A DNA stretch of 64,000 nucleotides from Labrenzia sp. DG1229 (lineage in GTDB: Bacteria > Pseudomonadota > Alphaproteobacteria > Rhizobiales > Stappiaceae), in the NCBI RefSeq assembly GCF_000521215.1, contig NZ_KI928917.1, positions 265,404 to 329,403 of the forward strand, given 5' to 3'. Position 1 is the stretch's first letter. Each line of letters opens with the position of its first letter. This document shows, piece by piece, positions 24,424 through 33,986 of this stretch. Position numbers and translations under genes: made by a program. The notes beneath the pieces are model-generated. The model had not been told where the DNA came from, ran no database searches, and saw only the letters and a list, made by a program, of their open reading frames with translations.

Positions 24424-27407
24424 CGCAGCCGCTTCGCATGGAAATGATTGCCGCCCTTGATGCAAAGGGCGTGAAATCAGGTGCAAGGGATGCCCGGCAG
24501 GAAGTTGGCCGGCTAGGAGATCAAGCCCGCGACACCGCCGCTGACATCGATGCGATTGCGCTGGCAAATGGCCGCGCCGCGAAAGCACAGGCAGCAGCTG
24601 CACAAGCAAGCAACCAGGCTGCACGATTCACGCAGCAATATGGTCTTGCAGCAGCGAACGCCAACCGGCTGGCAGCCCACGAAGCCACCAACCTCTCTTT
24701 CCAGATGCAGGATATTGGGGTCAGTCTTCTAGGCGGACAATCTCCGTTTCTCGTCATGGCACAACAGGGCAGTCAGGTTTCCCAGATCATGGGCAGCCGT
24801 GGCCTTGGACAGATCCTGCCGGCGATCGGCGGCGGCATCGCGTCCCTGATCAACCCGACCACACTGCTGTTTGCGGGTCTTGCAGCCGGGGCCTATGCCG
24901 CTCAAGCAGCCTTTCGGGCAATGCAGGGTGAAGTCATCAACCTTGAAACCGTCCTGGACGATCACACGGACCTTATCCGGCGCATCAAGGATGCCTATCA
25001 GGAAGCAGAAGACGGAGCGCGTTCCTACGCGTCGGCTTCCAGTTCCGCTCTTGAACTCGACCGGGTCAATCAGGAGCGCCGCGAACGCGAGGCACTTGAA
25101 CGGGAACTTGACGATTTCCTTGACGCGTTGGGGCCCGGTCAAGTCCAGCTTCAAAGTCTCGGTACCGCAACCGACGCATATAAACAGGCACGCGCGGCCC
25201 TGGACGATCTGATCAGGTCGGCCAAAGAAGGCGATGCACAGTTTTCCATCCTGCGCGAGCGGCTTGCCGAGATTGCCCTTTCACCGGATCTGAACAGGCA
25301 GCAACGCGGCTCCCTTTCCTTTGTCACCGAACTGACCAAGGCCGGTGAAACAGCCGAGAGGGCTTTAAAGGAAACCGCTTCTGGCCTCGATGCGATCGGC
25401 AAAAGCTTTGAAGAGGTCACCAGCAAGGCGAAGGAATATCGCAAGGCCCTCGATCAACTTGAGGCCGGTGATCGCAATCTTGGCCGGCGCGATTTTGCAA
25501 GGGAAGATTATCAGGAAGCGATCCGTGCGGCACAGGACAGCCGCGAGCGTATCCTTGCCGAACGTGCTTTTCGGGAGCGGCTGCAGCGCATCACAGATCA
25601 GGAAACTGGCCGGCGTCTTCCGGTACCGGGCAAAAAGCCGGTCAACATCGATCTTGGATCTGAAGCCCGCGAGCTTCTGAAAACCCAAGAAGAGCAGATC
25701 GCCAAGCTGCAGCTGGAAGCCTCACTGATCGGCCAAACCGACGCTGTCCGACAAAGGGCGCTGGCCACCCTGGAAGCGGAAGTCGACATCCGCAATGCCG
25801 GCATCGATGCGCAGTCGCGAGAAGCCGAACAAATCCGCGAGAACGCCGCCGCGATCGCTGACATGAACAGCGAACTGGAAAAGAGCCAAGAGGCTTGGGA
25901 GAGCGTGAAGTCAACCGGCGAGCGCTCGATCGACACGCTGGTCGACAAGCTGTCATCGGGCGACTTTGAAGGTGCGTTGAAGTCGATTGCGTCCGACATT
26001 ACCAAGCAGCTGCTCACCCTTGGTGCCGCCAACCCGCTCAAGAATGCCCTTTACGGATCCGGCCTGCCGACAATCTCCGATGCTGGCGGCATTGGCGGTT
26101 TCTTTAAAAGCCTTCTGGGCGGCGGTCCTGTGGCAACTGCCAGCATGCAAGTGCAAGCCGCGACCGTCCTGGTAAATGGCGGCGGCCTGTCAGCTGCGAC
26201 CGCCTTCAACAACATTCCGGCCAATGACAATGCGGGATTTGGCCTGAATGCGGCTGCCGGCAGTTCCGCCAGTCGTCTGGCAGGCAACACCAATAGCGGT
26301 TCGGTTGCCGGCCAGGTCTGGAACTACTTTCTTGGCAAGGGCCTCAAGCCCCACCAAGCTGCTGCGATTGTCGGACACGTCTCGGCCGAGAGCGCTTTCA
26401 ACCCCTTCGCGGTCGGCGATGGCGGCAATGCGTTCGGCCTTTTTCAGCACAACGACCGGCGGCACAATCTATTCGATTTCATCGGCGGCCGGCAGAACCT
26501 TGGCGATGTAAAGGGACAGCTGGATTTTGTCTGGCAAGAGCTGAAGACCACCGAAAGCAAGGCGTTTAAAGCCCTTTTAAACAGCGGCAATGTGCGGGAT
26601 GCGACAGCTGCATGGGGCGGGTTCGAACGGCCGCGGGACTTTTCGTGGGCAAACCCGGAAGCCATGCACAACTGGACCGGACGCCTGCAGGCCGCCGAAG
26701 AAGCTCTGAACACCTTTGGCGGCAACCTGTCGAATTCAGCCGGCAACCTGACACGATTGGACGGCGGGATTGGTCAGGCCGTCAGTTCACTTGCGGACGG
26801 ATCCGGATCTCTTGCCAACACCGCTACTGCCTTTGCAGGTCAGTCGCAGGATCTTGCCGGCAAGATGACCGAAGGGCTGCAGAACGTTTTGGGCGGCCTT
26901 GGTGAAGGAGCCGAAGGTGGCCGCGGCGGCGGTCTTGGCGGGCTGCTGTCAGGGCTTCTGGGCGGTATCGGCAAACTGTTCGGGTTTCAGGGTGGCGGGC
27001 CAACCGGCCAAGGTTCTGACACAGACGTCAAGGGTCTGGTCCATGCCAATGAATATGTGTTCAGCGCGCCGGCCACGCGCCGGATCGGTGTGAAAACGCT
27101 GGATGCGATCCATCAAGGAAATCTGCGCGGCTACATGAGCGGTGGCCATGTCACCTCCCGCGCTTCCTTTGCATCCATGTCGGCAGCAAACCGGAGCGCT
27201 ACGAACGATGATCGGCTGAAGGTTGAGGTCCACAACTATTCCGGCGCGCAAGTCGAGGCCAAGGAAGAAAGGGACGAACGCGGCGGACGGAAGCTCCGGT
27301 TCGTCGTGTCTGAGACCATCGCGGACGGCATCAACACCTCGGGCGGTGCCGCACAGCGGACACTGAGTGACAAATATGCTCTCAAACAGCGCAGGACACG
27401 ACGATGA
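24420..27407 (+). CDS. Tail tape measure protein with phage tail lysozyme domain
   Basis: 995 aa. Ala/Gln-rich helical N-terminus (AQAAAAQASNQAARFTQQYG), LSFQMQDIGVSLLGGQSPFLVMAQQGSQVSQ, then long coiled coil (~170-500). Residues ~629-775 (WNYFLGKGLKPHQAAAIVGHVSAESAFNP..AFGLFQHNDRR) form a tail lysozyme domain, probably for local cell wall cutting during entry. The C-terminus ends in a Gly-rich and TMP-typical GFQGGGPTGQGSDTDVKGLVHANEYVF. Length should set the tail length. Start overlaps the preceding stop (ATGA). Confidence 0.93.
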   Translation: MTQPLRMEMIAALDAKGVKSGARDARQEVGRLGDQARDTAADIDAIALANGRAAKAQAAAAQASNQAARFTQQYGLAAANANRLAAHEATNLSFQMQDIGVSLLGGQSPFLVMAQQGSQVSQIMGSRGLGQILPAIGGGIASLINPTTLLFAGLAAGAYAAQAAFRAMQGEVINLETVLDDHTDLIRRIKDAYQEAEDGARSYASASSSALELDRVNQERREREALERELDDFLDALGPGQVQLQSLGTATDAYKQARAALDDLIRSAKEGDAQFSILRERLAEIALSPDLNRQQRGSLSFVTELTKAGETAERALKETASGLDAIGKSFEEVTSKAKEYRKALDQLEAGDRNLGRRDFAREDYQEAIRAAQDSRERILAERAFRERLQRITDQETGRRLPVPGKKPVNIDLGSEARELLKTQEEQIAKLQLEASLIGQTDAVRQRALATLEAEVDIRNAGIDAQSREAEQIRENAAAIADMNSELEKSQEAWESVKSTGERSIDTLVDKLSSGDFEGALKSIASDITKQLLTLGAANPLKNALYGSGLPTISDAGGIGGFFKSLLGGGPVATASMQVQAATVLVNGGGLSAATAFNNIPANDNAGFGLNAAAGSSASRLAGNTNSGSVAGQVWNYFLGKGLKPHQAAAIVGHVSAESAFNPFAVGDGGNAFGLFQHNDRRHNLFDFIGGRQNLGDVKGQLDFVWQELKTTESKAFKALLNSGNVRDATAAWGGFERPRDFSWANPEAMHNWTGRLQAAEEALNTFGGNLSNSAGNLTRLDGGIGQAVSSLADGSGSLANTATAFAGQSQDLAGKMTEGLQNVLGGLGEGAEGGRGGGLGGLLSGLLGGIGKLFGFQGGGPTGQGSDTDVKGLVHANEYVFSAPATRRIGVKTLDAIHQGNLRGYMSGGHVTSRASFASMSAANRSATNDDRLKVEVHNYSGAQVEAKEERDERGGRKLRFVVSETIADGINTSGGAAQRTLSDKYALKQRRTRR

Positions 27408-27823
27408 CCCCCGTCTGGCCAACCGAGCTGCCCCGCCCGTTCCGTGATGGCTATCAGGGTCAAGCGCAGGATCCGCGCGTGCGCCGGCGCGCCGAGACCG
27501 GTCCGCGCGGGCACAGGCGCAGATTTTCTGCCATCGCTCAGATCCATTCCCTGACAATCGATGTCAGCCGCGATCAGAAAGCCGTGTTCGACAAGTTCCA
27601 CGAGGAAGACACCAGCCTTGGCACCTTGCCCTTCGTCATGCCGGATCCGCTGACCGATGGCTGGCCGCTGCTTGCCCCGGACGGTCAGGCGCTGCTAGCC
27701 CCCGACGATGAACCCATTCTGATCGCCGCCCACTGGCTTTGCCAGTTCGGGGAAACCATGCCTGTGGAGACCATTCGCGGGGTTCGTTTCCGGATCACAT
27801 TTCCGCTCGAGGTGCTGCCATGA
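27404..27823 (+). CDS. Putative minor tail protein
   Basis: 139 aa between tape measure and DUF1833, overlapping both by ATGA. Lacks a clear recognised domain; the C-terminal half is beta-rich (PMPDPLTDGWPLLAPDGQALLAPDDEPILIAAHWLCQFGE) as in lambda M-like minor tail proteins. A basic N-terminus (RVRRRAETGPRGHRRR) is seen. The role is inferred from place. Confidence 0.6.
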   Translation: MTPVWPTELPRPFRDGYQGQAQDPRVRRRAETGPRGHRRRFSAIAQIHSLTIDVSRDQKAVFDKFHEEDTSLGTLPFVMPDPLTDGWPLLAPDGQALLAPDDEPILIAAHWLCQFGETMPVETIRGVRFRITFPLEVLP

Positions 27824-28344
27824 GACGGGTTTCCTTCAACCAGCGTATCTCTTTCGAAGAGCATTCGACGGACGAAGTCGAAGTGATGCTCTTTCACATC
27901 GAGCACCCGGAGATTTCCGAACCGGTTCGTCTTTCCACTGATCCCGGTGAACGCCTGTCAGTCGATCCGCTTGCCTATGGAACACGATCGACCTTCAACG
28001 GCGCAAATCCTGTGACGCAACCTTATTTCTTCGTGCTCGTTTCAGCTGACTTGCCGAGCGATCAGGAAGACGCGCCGGCTGAAGCGGCAATCGTGCTGGA
28101 GAACGTCACCAAGGGCATTGCCGACGAACTGCAGTCAGTCACCACGCAGGCGACGGTGCACATGGCAATCGTTCTGGCCTCTTCGCCCAATCTGATCGAA
28201 GCCGAATTCAGAAACCTGAAGCTGGTCCGAGCGGAAGGCGATGCGTCCGAGATCACGCTCTCCTTCAGCCGCCAACCGATCGAAGAAGAAAGCTTCCCTG
28301 CCGCCCGCATGACCAAACAACGATTTCCGGGACTACACCGATGA
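27820..28344 (+). CDS. DUF1833 tail protein
   Basis: 174 aa from ATG 27820. Core text VMLFHIEHPEISEPVRLSTDPGERLSVDP..NPVTQPYFFVLVSADLPSD fits the DUF1833 family found in tail tips of alphaproteobacterial phages. It sits between a minor tail protein and the NlpC/P60 peptidase. Confidence 0.8.
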   Translation: MRRVSFNQRISFEEHSTDEVEVMLFHIEHPEISEPVRLSTDPGERLSVDPLAYGTRSTFNGANPVTQPYFFVLVSADLPSDQEDAPAEAAIVLENVTKGIADELQSVTTQATVHMAIVLASSPNLIEAEFRNLKLVRAEGDASEITLSFSRQPIEEESFPAARMTKQRFPGLHR

Positions 28345-28763
28345 GCTGGAGCAACGACTATATCGGGATACCCTTCAGCGAATTTGGCCGCACCCGGTCG
28401 GGCTGCGATTGCTACGGGCTTGCCGTCCTTGTCTATGCTGAGCAGCTCGGCATGAAGTTGACGTCCTATGCCGGTGATTACGTCAGCTGCGATGAACGCA
28501 ATGAGCTGAACGGCCTCTTTTCAAGTGCGATCGATTTCGGTCCATGGACAAGGGTGGAAGGACCCGCCCTGCCCTTCGACATTGCCTTGTTCCGGATCGG
28601 TCCCATGGCAGCGCATTGCGGCCTTGTGATCAAGGAAGGCGTCATGCTGCACGTGCAGGGCGAAGATCAGGCGAAGGTCGAAAGCTACCAGACCGGATCG
28701 TGGAAACACCGATTGCTCGGCCACTACAGGCACGAAAATGTCGCTGGGAGACCTCATGACTGA
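28341..28763 (+). CDS. NlpC/P60-type tail peptidase
   Basis: 140 aa. Catalytic box GCDCYGLAV with C24, and histidine H92 in AAHCGLVI. Similar to the tail peptidases of lambda K and gene transfer agents, which cut the cell wall at entry or assist tail tip assembly. Its gene is followed by the host specificity protein with overlap. Confidence 0.88.
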   Translation: MSWSNDYIGIPFSEFGRTRSGCDCYGLAVLVYAEQLGMKLTSYAGDYVSCDERNELNGLFSSAIDFGPWTRVEGPALPFDIALFRIGPMAAHCGLVIKEGVMLHVQGEDQAKVESYQTGSWKHRLLGHYRHENVAGRPHD

Positions 28764-31752
28764 GACCGTCCCCGTTCTCGCCGCCCCGATGTTCGATCCG
28801 GGTATTGGCCGGATCGATACGGAATTGCCGACCGGCCTTTCCATCGCCGAAATTGTTGCAATCACATTTCCCGCCTCACTGAACGGCGAATTGCCATTGC
28901 GCGTTGTCCTGGTGACCGAGCGCGGCACAGCCGTCATCGAGCGGTCCAAATGGCAGTTTGTGCGACCCCGGCCGGGCGTACGGGTGGTTATTCGTGTACT
29001 TCCGGGAAAGAACGCACTCCGTACGATCCTGCAGGTGGTCGTGGCGATCGCTGCCATTGCCATCGGCCAGCTTTGGGCGGTTCCGCTCGCAGGCGCTTTG
29101 GGGATCTCGGCCGGCCTTGCCCAAGGCGTATTGAGTTTTGGTGTCACAGCGCTCGGCAATCTTCTGATCAACGCGCTTGTTCCGCCTGCAAAGCCCGATG
29201 CGCCGGTGGCATCATCGGATAATCAGGTCAACCGGACCTATTCGATCACCGGTTGGAAGAACCGCCTTGCACCCGATGGTGCGGTTCCCGTTCTCTTCGG
29301 AAAGCACCGCTATGCACCTCCCTTTGCCGCGATCTCCTATACCGAGATCGTTGGCGACATTCAGTATGTCCGGGCGCTGTTTGTCTTCGGTTATGGTCCG
29401 GTCAAGCTGTCCAGCTTCAAGATCGGCACCACGGATATTTCAGAATATGATGAGGCTGAGCTTGAAATCAGGGAAGGCTATGCCTCTGACGAGCCGTTCA
29501 CGCTCTATCCACGGCAGGTGATCGAAGACCTGGTTGGATCGGACCTGACCCGGCCGTTACCGCGCGACGACGCCGGCAACATCATTGCAGGAGCTGCGAC
29601 CGAAGAGCCGGTCGTTCGTTATTCCGCTGCCAACGGCACCGGTGCCTCAGTCATTATTTCGTTTCCCGGTGGCCTCTACAATTACGACACCAACGGCAAT
29701 CTTCAGGCTCTCACCGTATCGGTAAGGATCCGGTACCGCGCGCAGGACAGTGGCGATCCCTGGACTGATGTCACCACCCTGAATGTCTCGGCCGCCAAGC
29801 GCGAGTCCTTTTACCGGCAGCACAGCTGGGATTTTCCAACACGCGGCCGGTACGAGATCGAAGTCACCCGGATGACGAGTGAGCGGACCGACGAACGCAT
29901 TTCAGATCGCTCTGTTCTGGTGGGAGTTCAGACCTTCCGGCCGGAATACCCGCTTAACTTCGAACATCCGCTTGCAGCCGTGGCGTTGCGGATCAAGGCC
30001 ACCTATCAGCTCAACGGCGCTCTCGACAATCTCAGCGGTCTGGGCGAACGGGTCTGCCTCGATTGGGACAGTGTGTCGGGCACATGGATCGAACGGGAGA
30101 CCGTCAACCCTGCGTCTCTTTACCGTTTCGCTCTTCAGTCACTTGCAAACGCCTACCCTGTTGCGGACAGCGGTATCAATCTCACACAGCTCGCGGAATG
30201 GCACGATTACTGTGCCGCGAAGGGATTGGAATTCAACTTCGTCCAGGACACGGATCTGTCGCTTCTCGAAACCTTGCGGCTGATCGCGGCAGCCGGACGA
30301 GCAACACCGCGCCATGACGGTGTTCAATGGGGCGTTGTGATCGACAAGCCGCAAGAGCTGGTGATCGACCATATCAGCCCGCGCAACTCCGACAATTTCA
30401 AATGGCAGCGGATCTACTTCGACCCACCCGACGCTTTCCGCGTTCCGTTCCTTGATGCCAGCAATGACTTTGAGCCGGCTGAGCGGATCGTGCCATGGCC
30501 GGGCTTTGTCGGCGATATCACCTTGACTGAGGAAATCGAGTTTCCCGGCAAGACCGATCCGGACGAAATCTGGAAGGAAGCGCGCCGGCGTCAATATGAG
30601 CTGTTGCACCGGCCCGGCAGATACACCGCGCTTCAGGACGGTCAGGCTCGCGTTGCAACGCGCGGCGATCTGATCATGGGCTCGTTCGACACGCTTGACC
30701 AGACACAGATCGCGGCGCGCGTCCTGAAGGTCCAGGACAGCCTCATAATGCTCGACGAAGTCGTGACAATGGAGGCTGGTGAAGCCTATGCCATCCGCTT
30801 CCGTTCCGGGCTCACGGAAGCCGATACGATCGGAGCGTCGACGGTGCGCAGTGTCGTCACTGTTGCCGGATCCACTGACACTGTCCAGTTGGAAGGCAGC
30901 GGCCGCATGCCGGTCGAAGGGCATCTTGTTCACTTCGGCAAGGCTGTTTCCGAAAGCAAGGCACTGATCGTCAAGGACATCGAATCGGGTGAAGACTTCA
31001 CCAGTTTTGTCACCATGATCGACGCGGCTCCGGAGATCGACACGCTCACCGACGCGGAAAACCCGCCAGCGTGGTCGGGTGTTGTCGGCAGTGAGCTGAG
31101 CGATCCGCTTGCCGTTCCTTCTGCCCCTGTCTTCACAGCGGTGCGGACCGGTGTTGCCGGCACCGGCAATGTCGATGGTCTCGATGTGCTGATCGCACCC
31201 GGCCCTGGCAGCTCTGCCGTTATAGGGACCTTTGAAATCGACCACCGGGAAACCGGCAATGTCGTCTGGACAACGCTGTCGATTGCCGCAGGTGACGGCG
31301 GTGCTCCGATATCCGGATATCTCAGCGGCAACAGCGTTGATCTGCGTGCGCGGGCACTGACGCCGAACGGCACACCCGGCCCCTACAACACGATCGCCAC
31401 CATCACGATTGGCGACCAGGACGCCGGTCTGCCCATGGCGCTCGGCTCTGGCAGCGGCGTAGCAGGCGCTGCCGCCCACGCGACAATCACCATCGTGACG
31501 CAGAACGACGACAACGTGGTCGAGGTCGCAATCTACCGGCTGACCACTGGCGGCGCGCTGGACAAGCCAAATCACCTGATCGGCACGCATGCCGTTTCCA
31601 AGTCTTCAACCCTTGTGGTGACGGACGGCGATGCGACCGGTCAGGACACCAGCCTGCTGCCGGCAGGCGACTATGACTACTACCTCGAACCGCAGAACCT
31701 GGACGATCAACCCGGCCCGATCGCCGGGCCGTTCACGGTGACCGTCACTTAG
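28756..31752 (+). CDS. Host specificity/tail tip protein (J/TipJ-like)
   Basis: About 998 aa from ATG 28756 (GGAG 28748-28751); ATG 28738 is also in frame. The N-terminus has a hydrophobic region near 90-140 (IAAIAIGQLWAVPLAGALGISAGLAQGVLSFGVTALGNLLINALVPP), then NQVNRTYSITGWKNRLAPDGAVPVLFGKHRYAP, typical of J proteins. The C-terminal quarter is fibronectin III-like (PSAPVFTAVRTG..). It contacts the receptor and organises the tail tip. Confidence 0.9.
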   Translation: MTETVPVLAAPMFDPGIGRIDTELPTGLSIAEIVAITFPASLNGELPLRVVLVTERGTAVIERSKWQFVRPRPGVRVVIRVLPGKNALRTILQVVVAIAAIAIGQLWAVPLAGALGISAGLAQGVLSFGVTALGNLLINALVPPAKPDAPVASSDNQVNRTYSITGWKNRLAPDGAVPVLFGKHRYAPPFAAISYTEIVGDIQYVRALFVFGYGPVKLSSFKIGTTDISEYDEAELEIREGYASDEPFTLYPRQVIEDLVGSDLTRPLPRDDAGNIIAGAATEEPVVRYSAANGTGASVIISFPGGLYNYDTNGNLQALTVSVRIRYRAQDSGDPWTDVTTLNVSAAKRESFYRQHSWDFPTRGRYEIEVTRMTSERTDERISDRSVLVGVQTFRPEYPLNFEHPLAAVALRIKATYQLNGALDNLSGLGERVCLDWDSVSGTWIERETVNPASLYRFALQSLANAYPVADSGINLTQLAEWHDYCAAKGLEFNFVQDTDLSLLETLRLIAAAGRATPRHDGVQWGVVIDKPQELVIDHISPRNSDNFKWQRIYFDPPDAFRVPFLDASNDFEPAERIVPWPGFVGDITLTEEIEFPGKTDPDEIWKEARRRQYELLHRPGRYTALQDGQARVATRGDLIMGSFDTLDQTQIAARVLKVQDSLIMLDEVVTMEAGEAYAIRFRSGLTEADTIGASTVRSVVTVAGSTDTVQLEGSGRMPVEGHLVHFGKAVSESKALIVKDIESGEDFTSFVTMIDAAPEIDTLTDAENPPAWSGVVGSELSDPLAVPSAPVFTAVRTGVAGTGNVDGLDVLIAPGPGSSAVIGTFEIDHRETGNVVWTTLSIAAGDGGAPISGYLSGNSVDLRARALTPNGTPGPYNTIATITIGDQDAGLPMALGSGSGVAGAAAHATITIVTQNDDNVVEVAIYRLTTGGALDKPNHLIGTHAVSKSSTLVVTDGDATGQDTSLLPAGDYDYYLEPQNLDDQPGPIAGPFTVTVT

Positions 31753-31761
31753 GAGAGACTG

Positions 31762-33048
31762 ATGGGCATTAAGACGGACAATCTACCTTCGGCCTCAGTG
31801 GTTACCGAAGTGATGGCTCATGTGGAAACGGCCGGCGTCAAGTCGCTGGCCACCATTCCCGTTGAAAAGCTGGTAACGCAATTGGGTGCGTCCCTTGCAA
31901 CAGACTACGCGACGCTCGCTGAATTGCAGGCCGATCTTGACTGGAACGCCGGCGCGCTGGCGAAGGTTTGGGGAGACGCGGTGCTTGCCAATCGCGGGGT
32001 CTATCAGAAATCGGGTGAAGTCGGTTCTGGCGCTTGGGCGCGGATTGGTCCTTTGCCGGAAACCGACCTGTCGCGATCCTTGCGCGTACCGACCGGGGAA
32101 TCAATCAATCCGTTCCCTGATGCTGCCACGCGCGCCGGCACCGTGGTCATGTTCGATGGCGGCGGGCAACCCATTCCCGGTCCAGATGCCACCGACATCG
32201 CCGATGCGCAGGCGAACGCAGCATCGGCTGCTGCTGACAAGGTGGACGCAGAGACAGCGCGTGACGCAGCCGTTGCCGCTGCTGCGTCGCTGGATACATC
32301 CAATTTCGTTCGCAAGGATATCGACACCGATATCGATGCGGATACCAAGTGGCTGGACAATCGCACCGCGTCCTTCGGAACGGGAAACGATTTTAACGTC
32401 GCTCATGACGGCACCAGCACCACGCTTTGGAACATCACCGGCTCGCTCGTCGTGGAAAACCGGGCAGATGGAGGAAACTTCGGACTGTCATCGGCCAAGG
32501 CCAATGGCGACATTCGGCGCGGTATCGACCTGGTTGCCGGGCTGGCAACTATCCTTCGCTATGACGGTGCGCAGAAACTCGCGACCGATGCGCAAGGGGC
32601 GACCATCAGCGGCCGTCTGATCGCTGATGACGGCTATTACATCGGCAAGGAAGGCGGCGGGTCTTCTTTGGGTCGCTATTGGGACGATACGGCGGACGTT
32701 CACCGGTCATTCGGCTGGAACGATGCCAACCAGCGCTTTGAATTTGAGGACAGTACCGGGGCCATGCATCGCCTCGATGGCCTTGGGGTCGGTCAAAGTT
32801 TCTCTTCGCCGAACCTCACCAACGGTGTCTGGTATGAAAACACGACAGGGAAGCCAATCTTTGTGTCCGTGAGAGCGTCGGGAGGCGGTCTCACGTCTGA
32901 CTTGCAAATCTCTAGCGATGGCTCGACAGCACACACTTCCCTTTCCAACACGGTCATCTCCGGCAGTAACTCATGGATTTCCGCAATTGTGGGGGCCGGT
33001 GAGTTCTATCGGACGTTCAACGTAAACTCATGGCGGGAGTATTCATGA
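31762..33048 (+). CDS. Tail fibre-like protein
   Basis: 428 aa with GGAGA before the ATG. N-terminal HVETAGVKSLATIPVEKLVTQL is shared with phage tail-fibre attachment parts; a coiled Ala-rich section (IADAQANAASAAADKVDAETARDAAVAAAASLD) and a beta-rich C-terminus follow. It should be a receptor-binding or attachment protein, one of two in this tail end. Confidence 0.75.
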   Translation: MGIKTDNLPSASVVTEVMAHVETAGVKSLATIPVEKLVTQLGASLATDYATLAELQADLDWNAGALAKVWGDAVLANRGVYQKSGEVGSGAWARIGPLPETDLSRSLRVPTGESINPFPDAATRAGTVVMFDGGGQPIPGPDATDIADAQANAASAAADKVDAETARDAAVAAAASLDTSNFVRKDIDTDIDADTKWLDNRTASFGTGNDFNVAHDGTSTTLWNITGSLVVENRADGGNFGLSSAKANGDIRRGIDLVAGLATILRYDGAQKLATDAQGATISGRLIADDGYYIGKEGGGSSLGRYWDDTADVHRSFGWNDANQRFEFEDSTGAMHRLDGLGVGQSFSSPNLTNGVWYENTTGKPIFVSVRASGGGLTSDLQISSDGSTAHTSLSNTVISGSNSWISAIVGAGEFYRTFNVNSWREYS

Positions 33049-33641
33049 TGCTGACAGGCTTTTATCATCCGGCCAGATTTTCAGGTGTTCCCTGGTTCCC
33101 GAGATCGGAACCTACTGCTGAATATCTGGCCGGTTTGCCTGAAGGGACAGTAACAGGAGTTCCGGCAAAACCGGGCGAGGACTACGCGTATGACCCGGTT
33201 CTTAACGACTGGGTGTTCAGTCCGCAGGCCAAATACACGCTGGACAGCGCCAAGGCCATGATCGTCGCCTATGCGGAAGCCTTCGAAAACCATGTATCCG
33301 GCAATGTCTCGATCGGCGAGAAACTGTCCTGGACCGTGAAGGAAGCGGCAGCGGTTGCGCATCTTGCCGGCACAGCAACCGCCGACCAAACGGCCATGCT
33401 GCAGGCAGAAGCCAACCAGACCGGTGAAAGCCTCACGGATCTCTCAAACGCGATCCTGTCCAATGCCACTGCCTTCCGACAGATCGCCGGCTCTATCGCG
33501 GGCCTGCGCCGCGCAACCAAGGCCGCGCTGGAGGCAGAAAGCGATCCAGTGAACTACACGGCAATCCTTCAATCGGCGCAAGCCAGTGCGGATACCCTCG
33601 CCACCTCGCTTGGCCTAACGGCCATGAGCTGGGACGTCTGA
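33045..33641 (+). CDS. Tail fibre-associated protein
   Basis: About 198 aa from ATG 33045, overlapping the fibre stop by ATGA with GGAG six bases upstream. Begins MMLTGFYHPARFSGVPWFP; the middle has DPVLNDWVF, and the C-terminal part is helical (NAILSNATAFRQIAGSIAGLRRATKAALEAES). Might be a fibre chaperone or tail-fibre assembly factor; not assigned to a family. Confidence 0.55.
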   Translation: MMLTGFYHPARFSGVPWFPRSEPTAEYLAGLPEGTVTGVPAKPGEDYAYDPVLNDWVFSPQAKYTLDSAKAMIVAYAEAFENHVSGNVSIGEKLSWTVKEAAAVAHLAGTATADQTAMLQAEANQTGESLTDLSNAILSNATAFRQIAGSIAGLRRATKAALEAESDPVNYTAILQSAQASADTLATSLGLTAMSWDV

Positions 33642-33725
33642 CTTATCGGTCAGCCGGAACGGACTAACAACTCACACGAAACGATGCCGGCGTTTCCGGC
33701 GTTCTGAGGAGCAAAGGAAAGACAG

Positions 33726-33986
33726 ATGGAACGGATCAATACGACAGCTGAAACTTTCACCAGCCCTGAATGGGAACCAACAGCTGACGTGACCATTCAG
33801 TTTGAACCGGCCGATCGCAGCACGCTTCACATCGAGGCTCGCGCAGAACCGGGCGCACCGTGGAAGGTTGTTAGAACCATTCAGTTCTACGAAGAACCGA
33901 TCGTCAAACTCACCCAACTGCCGTGGCTGCGCCTCAGGGTCGAAAACCCGCTTCAAGGTCCAGTGAAGGCTTGGAGCGACACGTGA
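33726..33986 (+). CDS. Small protein upstream of tailspike
   Basis: 86 aa with GGAG-type ribosome site. Beta-rich (ADVTIQFEPADRSTLHIEARAEPGAPWKVVRTIQFYEEPIVKLTQLPWLRLRVENPL). Stop overlaps the tailspike GTG start, so translation is coupled; may help attach or fold the spike. No family. Confidence 0.6.
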   Translation: MERINTTAETFTSPEWEPTADVTIQFEPADRSTLHIEARAEPGAPWKVVRTIQFYEEPIVKLTQLPWLRLRVENPLQGPVKAWSDT

